Shown piece by piece: positions 31,507-40,100 of a stretch of 64,000 nt of DNA; position 1 is the stretch's first letter, and the number at the start of each line of letters is the position of its first letter. The notes beneath the pieces were generated by a model. That model was not told the origin of the DNA and did not search any database. It saw nothing but the letters and a program-made list of their open reading frames with translations. Origin of the DNA: a virus; IMG/VR virus record IMGVR_UViG_3300009514_000001, positions 62,001 through 126,000 of that record; one strand, written 5' to 3'. Made by a program: the position numbers and the translations under genes.

Positions 31507-34500
31507 TTCTTCCTCCTTGATTTCCGCGCGTCCTCCAGAACGCCCTCGTAGATGGCCTTGAGGTCTCCGTCTGCGCTAATAGTGACTGGCTTGGACTCGC
31601 CCTTGATGCGCCGGCCGAGGACAGCTTCCACCAAATCCATCTTCTTGCGCAAGACCTGATTGACACGCATGTCGATGGAGCCGATGCCGCACAGGTGGAT
31701 GGCATAGACCCGGTCGTGCTGACTGCCGATGCGGACCATCCGCCCCAGGAGCTGGAGGTAGTCACCGGCGCTCCAGGGGGTGTCGTAGCAGATGAGGCCC
31801 TTGGCGGCTTGGAGGTTGATGGCGTCCGATCCCGCCGTCGTAATGACGATGACCTTGGTGTCTGAGTTGGGGTCCTGGAAGAGACGCTGCGCCTCTGCGC
31901 GCCTCTTCGGATTGCTGTCGTGCCCCGTGATACTCACCGCGTAGCGGTTCTTCCGCCGCTCGTCAGTGTTGTTGAGCGCGGGCATGATGAGCTTAACCAT
32001 CTCGGCGAACCGGGTGAACACGATGACCTTCTCATCGGCCAGGTCGCCCTCTGACAAGAGGTCCTTGAGGAGGCTGAACTTCTTGGACTTGCCATCCCTC
32101 CCCAACAGCTCTGGGTGGTTGACAATCTGCTGGAGGCGCGTACACGCCGTGAGGTGGTCGACCTCCTTCTGCTCCATCTCCCCCGTCTCTTTGTCCTGGA
32201 CCCAGAGGAGGCCGGAGAGGGCTTCGCTGTACAGACGAGTCTGGTCGCCGTGCATCGAGAACTTGAGCATCCGGAAGGTCACGTTCGGAAGCTCTGTCGC
32301 GACCTCGTGCTTGGGCCGCCCCAGGAAGAACGGGTCTATCACCCGCCGGAACCTCTCGATGTCCTCGTCCCGGTATCCGATGATGACCGGAATCTGTCGG
32401 CCGCTCTTGGGGAGCTTCTGCAAGCGGGTGATGCAGTAGTCCTTCATGAAAGAGGTCTTCGTCCCAAACAGCGGAGGCATGACGACCTTGTAGATGCCAT
32501 AGCCCTCGATGAGGTTGTTCTTGATGAGAGTCGCTGTCAGACCCCAAACCCAGGCAACCCCTTCCTTTTGGGCCAGGGCCTTGCAGACCTGGTGGATACG
32601 GGCTCTCGGATTCTTGAACGCAGTTGCCTCGTCGTAGACGACGACCCTGAAGTCGAGTTCACCGTGGATTTTAGTAAAGTCTGCCCTCGCCAGGGCATAG
32701 TTCATGACGATGACTGCCGGTCCTTTCTCGGCGAGAAACTCAGCGTATTGCTTCTCCCTCTTCTTCGGATTTCCTCCGGTCATCGCTGTGACGTGCACCC
32801 CTGTGGTGAACTTCTGAAACTCGCCGGCCCACTGGGGGACGGCTGACTTCGTCGTCAGGATGAGCGCCTTCTGGTCTGGGTTGGTCCTCCAGAGGACACA
32901 GAGGGAGGCGATGGTACTGAGCGTGTTGTGGTTGACAACCCCATTTCCGACATAGCAATGAGACGGGTCGTCGACTGTGATGTCGTACACCTCGGCCTCT
33001 CCCCTCTCGATATTCCTCACAGGATCGTAGAACCACTCTCTCTGACGAACCCGACTCAACTCTAGGAGGGAGGGGGAGTCTTGTGGCACTCCCACCTCTA
33101 ACGCAACCCCCAACATGGTATCGAGGAACGAATAGGAGACATTACGGCGCCCTGCCCGGACATGTCCAAGGGTGGTATAGAAAGCATTCCCGAATCTCTT
33201 CGAAGTGCCTCCCCCCTTGTACCCCTGACGTCCACAACGAGCGTAAATCTCCTCCCGCAAGGCCTCCACCTCTGGCTTGAGATGGGGGACTACATCGTGG
33301 TTGGTGTTCTCCTTGTGCTGTGTCAGGGGAAGGATGGCGTCCCGCTTGCGTTGAGAGATGAGACCCACGTGCTCCATGAACACTCGGGCGTCCTCCCCCA
33401 GGATTGTCAGCCTCCAGTAGGTGTGGTCTCGCCCCTTAACCGCCTTCGGAGACCTACGGGACACAACCCCAAACCCCAGAAGGACAATCTGGAGCTGTTT
33501 GGCCAATTTCTCCGAGGCAGAACTGAACTCGATACCGTTCTTGGTAACGTGGCTCTCCGCATCCACTAAAGCCCGTACAAACTGACGCACGCACTCCCGG
33601 TCTGCCCGAAGGACCGACCACGGGATACACTTGTCTTTGGCGACTCCTTTGGGGACACCTATCGCCTCCAGCCACCGAATCAGATAGGTGCTGGCTATGG
33701 GATAATCGTTCCCATGTTTTCGTACGGGATATTTGAACAGAGTGTCAATGAGGTATTCGATGTCCGCACTGGTCTCAGGATTACTAAGGGAGCACTGGCT
33801 GATAGTAAAAAACCTTCCATCCTTGTGGTTAAACCACCCCTCTCCATCCTTGTGGTTAAACCACCCCTCTGCGATCAGATACCCCAGGAACCTGGCCAGC
33901 TCTGGAACCATCTTGAACTGGGTGGGGTACGTTTTCTCCCCATTCCGAGCGACCTCAGAGGGGAGGGACACGGGGACCCTTCCAAACTTGTAAGGGCTCC
34001 GATCAATGCAAAGGTAGTCCCCCTCACGAACCTCTGCGAGCTTAACCCAGACCTCACCTCCGCCACGACGAACCCGGACCGGGTGGACGAGAGACCCTTC
34101 GATCTCAAAGCCGTGATGCGTCTGGACTTTCCGGGTAGGCTTCACACCTCCATGGTAGAACTGTGAGACCTGGAGTTCCTTCCCCCCGACCTGAACGCTC
34201 CAATGATCCACGGGAGCAAAGGTGTCTGGTTTCGTGATCCCTGGGTTGATATCCTCGATAGGGACCAACCCATTCGACCCCGTTCGAATCAGGGTGTCTC
34301 CTCTGGTGCACTTACCTAATCCGGTGTCGTCGCCCAGGATGAACCGCCCCATGGAAGCCATGTGCAGGATGCCGATGACCTGGTAGTCCCGAATCTTGAG
34401 GGGGCGCTCCACCCCATCGAACCCGACGAAGGTCTCCCGGAGGTTCGGCGGCTTCCTCTTGATGGCCAGGCCCTTCTTCTTCCGAATGGCCGAGAGGCGC

Positions 34501-34544
34501 TTGTACCTCTTCTCGGTCGTCGGGTTCATCTTGTACTTGCTCAT
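31503..34544 (-). CDS. SNF2/superfamily 2 helicase-like ATPase with one intein (1013 aa precursor)
   Basis: About 551 aa after intein removal. SF2/SNF2 motifs in order: KIRDYQVIGILHM (Q/motif I region), Walker A GDDTGLGK|T, DEAT (about residue 637), LTATLIKNN (motif III) and a C-lobe with KVIVFTRFAEMVKL. ITTAGSDAINLQ and QLLGRMVRIGSQHD (motif VI) follow. A DNA translocase role in phage replication, recombination or defence evasion fits. The protein is basic at the N-terminus (MSKYKMNPTTEKRYKRL). It is linked to the loader-like gene by ATGA. Confidence 0.9.
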   Translation of the reverse strand: MSKYKMNPTTEKRYKRLSAIRKKKGLAIKRKPPNLRETFVGFDGVERPLKIRDYQVIGILHMASMGRFILGDDTGLGKCTRGDTLIRTGSNGLVPIEDINPGITKPDTFAPVDHWSVQVGGKELQVSQFYHGGVKPTRKVQTHHGFEIEGSLVHPVRVRRGGGEVWVKLAEVREGDYLCIDRSPYKFGRVPVSLPSEVARNGEKTYPTQFKMVPELARFLGYLIAEGWFNHKDGEGWFNHKDGRFFTISQCSLSNPETSADIEYLIDTLFKYPVRKHGNDYPIASTYLIRWLEAIGVPKGVAKDKCIPWSVLRADRECVRQFVRALVDAESHVTKNGIEFSSASEKLAKQLQIVLLGFGVVSRRSPKAVKGRDHTYWRLTILGEDARVFMEHVGLISQRKRDAILPLTQHKENTNHDVVPHLKPEVEALREEIYARCGRQGYKGGGTSKRFGNAFYTTLGHVRAGRRNVSYSFLDTMLGVALEVGVPQDSPSLLELSRVRQREWFYDPVRNIERGEAEVYDITVDDPSHCYVGNGVVNHNTLSTIASLCVLWRTNPDQKALILTTKSAVPQWAGEFQKFTTGVHVTAMTGGNPKKREKQYAEFLAEKGPAVIVMNYALARADFTKIHGELDFRVVVYDEATAFKNPRARIHQVCKALAQKEGVAWVWGLTATLIKNNLIEGYGIYKVVMPPLFGTKTSFMKDYCITRLQKLPKSGRQIPVIIGYRDEDIERFRRVIDPFFLGRPKHEVATELPNVTFRMLKFSMHGDQTRLYSEALSGLLWVQDKETGEMEQKEVDHLTACTRLQQIVNHPELLGRDGKSKKFSLLKDLLSEGDLADEKVIVFTRFAEMVKLIMPALNNTDERRKNRYAVSITGHDSNPKRRAEAQRLFQDPNSDTKVIVITTAGSDAINLQAAKGLICYDTPWSAGDYLQLLGRMVRIGSQHDRVYAIHLCGIGSIDMRVNQVLRKKMDLVEAVLGRRIKGESKPVTISADGDLKAIYEGVLEDARKSRRKK
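32925..34310 (-). mobile_element. Intein in the SNF2-like P-loop, LAGLIDADG type (462 aa)
   Basis: Precursor residues 79-540, inserted at GLGK^T. It begins CTRGDTLIRTGSNG and ends YVGNGVVNHN with Thr at +1. GSLVHPVRVRR is block B. The endonuclease helices LGYLIAEGW and VRALVDAESHV are diverged, but an acidic residue is kept in each. SASEKLAKQLQIVLLGFGVV and DHTYWRL closely match UvrD intein 1. A perfect 27-bp tandem duplication follows the first helix. Confidence 0.92.
33816..33869 (-). repeat. Perfect 27-bp tandem duplication in the SNF2 intein
   Basis: Two adjacent identical 27-bp copies (33816-33842 and 33843-33869) encode EGWFNHKDG twice, just after the first LAGLIDADG-like helix. Absence of any mismatch suggests a recent event. 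It adds nine residues next to the nuclease active-site helix. Confidence 0.95.
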
Positions 34545-34550
34545 CGTCTT

Positions 34551-35525
34551 CTAGTCTCCAAAGAGGTCGAGGATACCGCCCTCAGAGGGCGCTGTGGAGC
34601 GCTCTTCGTTCAAGACGAACAACCGGTCGAGGAGTTCGTCCTCGAAGTCCTGGTCGTGTCCAGCATAGTTCGGGACGTCAAGGTCGCTCCATCCGTAGCT
34701 TCTGAGGACCTCTCGGTCCATCTCTTCGTGGAGCTGTTGAAGTTCGGGTAGCTCACCGGCCTTGATAGCGTTGTAGAGCTTCGTCAGGCCTTTCTGGTTC
34801 TCGGTCATCCACTCGGCTCGGGCGGCATAGAGCCGCTGTCCGATGCCTTCCAGAGAGAGGACGACCTCTTTGGGGTCCTTTTGGGGAAAGGGGAACGTCT
34901 CAAAACACGTCTCCGCCGTATAGCGGGAAGTTCCTTGAAGAGAAGAGCCCATGATGCGAGCCCAGTACTCGTGAACTCTAGACTGGAGAACTGAAAACGC
35001 AGTCCAGGACTCCAGAGGGAACACGTAGAGTGCTTCAGAGAACACTCGTCCCGTCGGCTGGAAGGAGAACATCACATGCTTCGACACCCGACCCGTCACC
35101 AAACAACGATGGAAGGGGGCGAGGGAACGATAGAGCCCGGGACGTGGGTCTGAGTACTGCCACCAACGCTTGCAGCGAGCGTTTGTCCTCTCCCTTTCTG
35201 GTTTGACCAGCCTGCGAACCCTCTCAAGCAGGTCGGGCCACTGTTCGGCATCCTCCAATGACATCTGGTCGAAATTGATGACGTATCGGTAGAAATCTTG
35301 GGTAGGAGAGGAGTTGACCTCCTTCCCGCCGATGTAGGGGAAAATCCTTTCTCCGTTCTTCGGGTCCTTGTCGATGAGGGCATTTCGCTCCCTTGGGGTC
35401 AATGTGAACCCGTCCACATTCAGGACGAAGGAGCCGTTGAAACTCAGACCCTCATTGGCCTTGAGAGGCAACGGGTCTGGACGCTCCGGACGCTGACGTA
35501 GACGAGAGTTCAGGCCCGGGCTCAT
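34551..35525 (-). CDS. Orphan recognition/C-terminal half of a type IIG-like restriction-modification protein (324 aa)
   Basis: The sequence follows the part of Eco57I/MmeI-type methyltransferases that comes after the NPPY catalytic motif: RPDPLPLKANEGLSFNGSF, then IFPYIGGKEVN, YRYVINFDQM and VKPERERTNARCKRWWQY. ETCFETFPFPQKDP and a coiled ENQKGLTKLYNAIKAGELP complete the match. No SAM-binding or NPPY motif and no nuclease domain is present. It therefore has DNA target-recognition parts without a catalytic engine, unless the partner is elsewhere. It ends GGILDLFGD, a clamp-motif-like tail shared with the DNA methyltransferase at 18338. ATGA links it to the upstream gene. A decayed paralogue lies at 527-909. 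Confidence 0.7.
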   Translation of the reverse strand: MSPGLNSRLRQRPERPDPLPLKANEGLSFNGSFVLNVDGFTLTPRERNALIDKDPKNGERIFPYIGGKEVNSSPTQDFYRYVINFDQMSLEDAEQWPDLLERVRRLVKPERERTNARCKRWWQYSDPRPGLYRSLAPFHRCLVTGRVSKHVMFSFQPTGRVFSEALYVFPLESWTAFSVLQSRVHEYWARIMGSSLQGTSRYTAETCFETFPFPQKDPKEVVLSLEGIGQRLYAARAEWMTENQKGLTKLYNAIKAGELPELQQLHEEMDREVLRSYGWSDLDVPNYAGHDQDFEDELLDRLFVLNEERSTAPSEGGILDLFGD

Positions 35526-36070
35526 TCAGGCGGCTCCTCGTAGAACGGACACTCTTCCCCGCCGGCACAGTCTCCCGTCGTGTCCCCACAGTAGAGACAG
35601 ACCCCCGGGTCCGGGTCTTCCGCCCTGGGCTTTGGAGTCCGGTCCCCCGAGGAAGCGACGAACACCCCCTCCGAGAGCATCCTCTTGAGTTTGGCGAGAG
35701 TGAGGTCCTGCATCGCGGCCAAGCTGTCCGCCTGTTCCTGGGTGATGTACTTGTCCTTGACGTACAGCTCCAGGCGCTGATGGACCGTCGCCGCCTCCTC
35801 GGGAGACACGACGACCTCCCCACCATCCTCGACACTTTCCTCGGCCTCCTCGGGCGAGAGGGTGTACTGGACCACAATCATCACCTCTGGTTGACCCTCG
35901 AAAGAGAAGTGAACCACGTCGCGGACCATCCAGAAGCGTTCCCTCAAAGAGACCTTCTCCCCAATGCGGGGCACTGGTGGCTGCTCTCCAAAGAGGAACG
36001 CTTTGGACTCGAACCAGTCGCCAGCGTCGGCTCCGTGGTAGAAGTTGTAGTGGATTCGTCGCTTAGCCAT
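35522..36070 (-). CDS. Hypothetical protein with C-terminal Cys cluster (182 aa)
   Basis: Not recognised. I chose ATG 36070 because GGGAG lies seven bases upstream. The ATG at 36088 is inside that motif's 5' side. The N-terminal half is beta-rich (AKRRIHYNFYHGADAGDWF, then ERFWMVRDVVHFSFE), followed by acidic helices. CLYCGDTTGDC and a nearby EECPFY at the C-terminus may bind zinc. It overlaps the neighbours on both sides. Confidence 0.6.
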   Translation of the reverse strand: MAKRRIHYNFYHGADAGDWFESKAFLFGEQPPVPRIGEKVSLRERFWMVRDVVHFSFEGQPEVMIVVQYTLSPEEAEESVEDGGEVVVSPEEAATVHQRLELYVKDKYITQEQADSLAAMQDLTLAKLKRMLSEGVFVASSGDRTPKPRAEDPDPGVCLYCGDTTGDCAGGEECPFYEEPPE

Positions 36071-36890
36071 CGATATCTCCCCCGACATCGACTACGACGC
36101 GTCCCGGGCCATCGATGACCAGTCCGACCCCGTGAGGGGTGCCCAAGGTCTTGACACCTCCGTGGGCTTCGATGGAGACCTGGCGACCTGGTATAACCAC
36201 GTGACCATGGACCCTGCTCAGACGGCGAGGAACCCCCGTAGAGTACTCTGAGAGTGCCTCTGCAATCTGCTCCAGCGTCATCCCCTTGAGACCTGCCTCC
36301 TGGACAGCAGCGGCCGTCCTGGGGCCGATGTAGCCGTCAACGGGACCAGGGTTGCGGCCGATCCTGTGGAGCTGGGCCTGGACGAACCTCTCCAGAGATC
36401 GGGTCCCCTCCCACTTGCCGACGTCAGCCTGGGCCGCAGCGACCACTGAGAGTTTGGCGACCTCTCCCCTCCCCTCTGCGATGAGACGCTCGTAGAGGAC
36501 CTGCCAGGGGCCGTAGTAATAGAACACGGTCTGGAAGGGAGATGGAAGCGGGTCCCGGTCGTGGGGAACGAAGTTCAGGGGAACGACCACTGACCAGAGG
36601 AGGCCGAGCTTGCGGACGTCAACCACCTCCTCCTCGAACACTGACTCGAACCGGACCTGTCGACCGGCCCGCAACATCGAGAGGTGGGTGGGAAAGGGGT
36701 CCTCGTCCGGGGCTGAGATGTCGATCTTGAATCCCAGGTCCTTCGTCGCTTCGATGACCCGGTCCAGGGCTTGGGCAGTGTCCCTGGTCACGACCAAGCG
36801 GCCGTACCTAATGAGTGTCTCGCGTTGCACAGAGTCCTCCAGGGTCGTCAGATAGAGATACGACACGGGACCAGAAACTGGACCCCCCAA
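36063..36890 (-). CDS. Protein with a peptidoglycan-binding-like domain (275 aa)
   Basis: Residues about 165-205 (LERFVQAQLHRIGRNPG, then VDGYIGPRTAAAVQEAG) fit the PG_binding_1 repeat. The N-terminal 150 residues, with a VVTRDTAQALDRVIEATKD segment, and the C-terminal beta-rich ~60 residues (HGHVVIPGRQVSIEAHGGV) are unrecognised. No signal peptide is seen. It might be a baseplate or lysis-related protein. It is the first gene after the hairpin that closes the structural block. Confidence 0.6.
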   Translation of the reverse strand: MGGPVSGPVSYLYLTTLEDSVQRETLIRYGRLVVTRDTAQALDRVIEATKDLGFKIDISAPDEDPFPTHLSMLRAGRQVRFESVFEEEVVDVRKLGLLWSVVVPLNFVPHDRDPLPSPFQTVFYYYGPWQVLYERLIAEGRGEVAKLSVVAAAQADVGKWEGTRSLERFVQAQLHRIGRNPGPVDGYIGPRTAAAVQEAGLKGMTLEQIAEALSEYSTGVPRRLSRVHGHVVIPGRQVSIEAHGGVKTLGTPHGVGLVIDGPGRVVVDVGGDIDG

Positions 36891-36895
36891 ACGCG

Positions 36896-36919
36896 AAGAA
36901 CCCGCCGGAGCGGGTTCTT
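36896..36919 (-). terminator. Hairpin terminator-like element after the structural block
   Basis: AAGAACCCGC and GCGGGTTCTT form a perfect 10-bp stem around a 4-base loop. It lies between the stop of the 59-aa gene and the start of the 275-aa gene, the only gap at this boundary. The minus-strand 3' side reads TTCTTCGCGTTTGG, a weak T-tract. Because the stem is symmetrical it could act on either strand. Confidence 0.65.
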
Positions 36920-36938
36920 TGAGTGCGTCGGAGTTCGG

Positions 36939-37118
36939 CTAACTTCTGGCCTCTCGTATCTGCTCATCGATGCGCTCGATACGCTCCAAGACAGCTTCTC
37001 TCTGCTCGGCGGAGAGCGCTGGGTCGAAGAGTTGTTGGCGCAGTTGCCGACGCCTCTTTGTGAGGTGAGGAAGCCGAGTGGATCCCGGAATCTCACTCCG
37101 ATGGATGAAGTACGCCAT
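36939..37118 (-). CDS. Small coiled-coil protein (59 aa)
   Basis: MAYFIHRSEIPGSTRLPHL is followed by a charged helix with LTKRRRQLRQQL and AVLERIERIDEQIREARS, a likely coiled coil. GTG 37121 directly before ATG 37118 is an alternative start. It follows the 1942-aa gene by about 20 bp and is the last gene before the hairpin, so it probably belongs to the structural transcript. Function unknown. Confidence 0.55.
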   Translation of the reverse strand: MAYFIHRSEIPGSTRLPHLTKRRRQLRQQLFDPALSAEQREAVLERIERIDEQIREARS

Positions 37119-37138
37119 CACAGGTCCAAGGTCAAACC

Positions 37139-40100
37139 TTACGGGTCGTTGCCGGGGAATACGGCCAGGGTCACCGAAGACGGGTCAGGAGTAGCTCGAC
37201 TGAAGCCCGTGAACATCGGCTTGCCTTCACAGCGGTACCGGTCCGCCGCCGCGTACCCTTCACCATACCCCGTCGGTCCGATGACGCCATCGAGCTGGAT
37301 GCCGTTGGTCTGACCCAGGCCATCTCCGAGGATGCCGTAGGTCAGGACAACCATCTGAATCTCGTCCCCGTGGCTCGTCGTGTTGACGGTCGCGAAGGCC
37401 TCCTCCTTGTAGTTGCGTACAAGCATGGCCTTGCAAGCCAGGATGCCTCCCTTGAGGACAGGGAGAACTGACGCCGGGAAGGACTCGCTGACCCAGTCGA
37501 TGGGGCCACCAGGGTTCTGTCCAGAGAGGACGAAAGACGAGCCGCCGCCTCGGTACAAGCGGAACCGCTTGGTTCCCGTCGGGGCCGTGGATGCGTTGAA
37601 CGCCTCATAGCGAAGGATGGCACCGTCGCTCATCGCGACGAGCTGCCCCGGGTCGCCCATGAACCGGTCGAAGCTGTCGCCGCCAGTAGTCAGAGGGAGG
37701 ACCGTCTGCACCGGCCTGAGGCGAGGAGTCGCTGTCGCGAACGCGCTGGCCTGGTCGTTGAGGGGGTTCTCCCCGATGAAGTCCGAGTCCTGGAGCAGGA
37801 TGCCCAGGGGCAGACGCTCCGTCATACCCGTGAGCTGGAGCTGGCTGGTGCCGTCTCCGGCATTGTTGACCAGGTCCCTGCCCCCCGCGAAATTGGCTCG
37901 GGTGACCCGTGAGTTCTTCGGCTCGTTGAAGGGACCGACGTTGTCGAACGGAACCGCCAACGTGAGGGAGCGGTCGCTTCCTGTCCCCGGCGTCCACGAG
38001 ACCTCAATGCCGTTGCCCCGGCTGCCATCCACCAGGGAAGTGAGGATGACGTTGTTGCCCTCCGCGTTGGCGTTCAGGGTGAAGCGAAGGTCAGGGTGGG
38101 CGCTAAGGACGGCAGCCAGATCTGCTGTCGTCGCCTCTCGATCTGCCGGAATCTCTCGGAACTCGGTGATGGTCGCAGGAGTCGTAGACACCCCCGTGAA
38201 TGTAACGACGGTGCCGTCCAACTTGTGGATGGTGATTGTCGCTCCGATGAGGGAGAGATCCTCGCCGCCTTGGAGGGTGGCCCCCGAGACCACGAGCTGG
38301 GCTGTCGAACTCACCAGGGTCACCGCATTGCCGACAGCTCCAGGGGCAAAGGCCGTTAGGATGACGACATCCCCGTTTCTCGTTGCGGTCACGGTTCCCG
38401 TGAATGAATTGGCTCCGTCGTTGAGGGCGGCCACGATGTCGGCCGCCGCGGTTGCCCCGCCGCCCGTCACATCGAAATCATCAGAACCCGGAGTCCTGGA
38501 GCCGGCAACGCCGGTCAGGGGGACACCACCAATCGTGAGGATGTCGCCGGGAAGAGGCGCCAGAACCTGGACGGTACCGGTCGCCTTGATGTCACCAGGC
38601 GAGGCCACTGCGAGGGCCAGACCACCCCGGTCTACGCCCTCCTTCTGCCCCTCAGTGAAAGTCCTGGTCAGGACCCTGTTACTGGGGGTCGTCTGGCTCG
38701 GCGGGAGGCGGGAGGACGCGCTGACAGTGTCCTCCGTGTAGCCGGCGTCGAGAGGCGTTCCGGGGAACAGCTCGCCACCGACCTTGCCAGTGCCCAAGGT
38801 CGTGAAGAAGTCGATACTCGCCAGAACTTCGAAGGCCCTGGGGTTCGGGGTCTCGACCTGGAGGTCGCCGTTGGAGTCGAACTGCTCGATGGGCTCGTTC
38901 AGGAAGAACGCATCAGAGGTGGCGACCTGTCCGTAACGGGCCTCATAGTCCGAGGTCGTCCTCGTTGAACCCTCGCGGGACATGAAGGGGTCACCCTGGT
39001 ACGGCGTCCGGTTGAACCCGGCGTACCAGCGGTCGTTGAGCTGTGCCGCCGAGGGGACGGTCATCTGAATCAGCTCCAGCTCGGGGTTGGAACCGTCCAG
39101 GACCAGAGCACCCGTGCCCGTGTGGCGTCGAGCGATGACGTAGTTGTTCTCGTTGATGAACCCCTGGGCGAACCCGAACACGGCCGCCTCGACCACGTAC
39201 TCGAAGTCCGTGAACTGGTCCTTCGAGCCCGAGACGAAGTTGGGGCTCAGGGAGACATCAAGGGCCTCCTGAGGGATGATGTAGGTGTGGTCACCGTCCG
39301 TCAGGGTGAGGTCCTTGGCGCCGTCCTGGAGCACGAACAGCGTCTGCTGCTCCGCGTCCGTCTTGAGGAGGTTTGTCGGCGGGTCCGCCACTGCCGTCAC
39401 ACGGTCAGCCCCGAAGGTCAGACCGCCCTTGGCGATGAAGTCGTCGCGGTCGTAAACCCCGTAGAGACGGGCAATGCCAAGGTATGGCGGAAGCTGGATA
39501 CCAACGAGACCCGCACCAAGGTCCGAAGACTGAACTGAGGCCAGACGGGCCGTGATATCCGCCGCCTCCGAGGTCAGGGTGCCGACAGTGGTAGTCAGAC
39601 GAGCCTGGTAGGCCGCCGTGCCCGGACCGACGATGGTCCCGTAGACGGAGTAGGCGTGTCCACTGGTCGTTCCCGTCTGGAGGTAGAGAGGAAGGACCAG
39701 GTTGCCGGCACTGGTGTTGTCCTGACCACCGATGGCGCTGAACACCGGCAACGTCGGGTCGACGGCGTCAGTGAACAGGTGGTTGATGCCGTTGAGGAAC
39801 GTGCCCGAGCCGACGCCGGTGATGTCGACATGGAAGGGGATGTCCTGGCGGCCGAACCGGGGCATATACTCCGAAGGCACCGGGAAGCCCATCTTGAGGC
39901 CGGTGGTGAGGATGCCCGCACCGTCCTTAGGGATGGCGCCCGGATAGGTCGTGCTGCCCAAGAGACTCGGGTCGGCCTCCGTGGTGATGGCTTTGAGGGT
40001 CATCGACTGGTCCTGGAACGGACGAATGACCAGGGTCTTCGACCCCTTGTCGACGAAGACCTCGTGCTCGCGGTCCTGCTCGCTGAAGGCTACGACGTTG

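Noticed and set aside
36848-37096. 82-aa minus-strand frame across the hairpin
   Set aside because: It reads through the terminator-like stem and overlaps the better-supported 59-aa coiled-coil gene in another frame.
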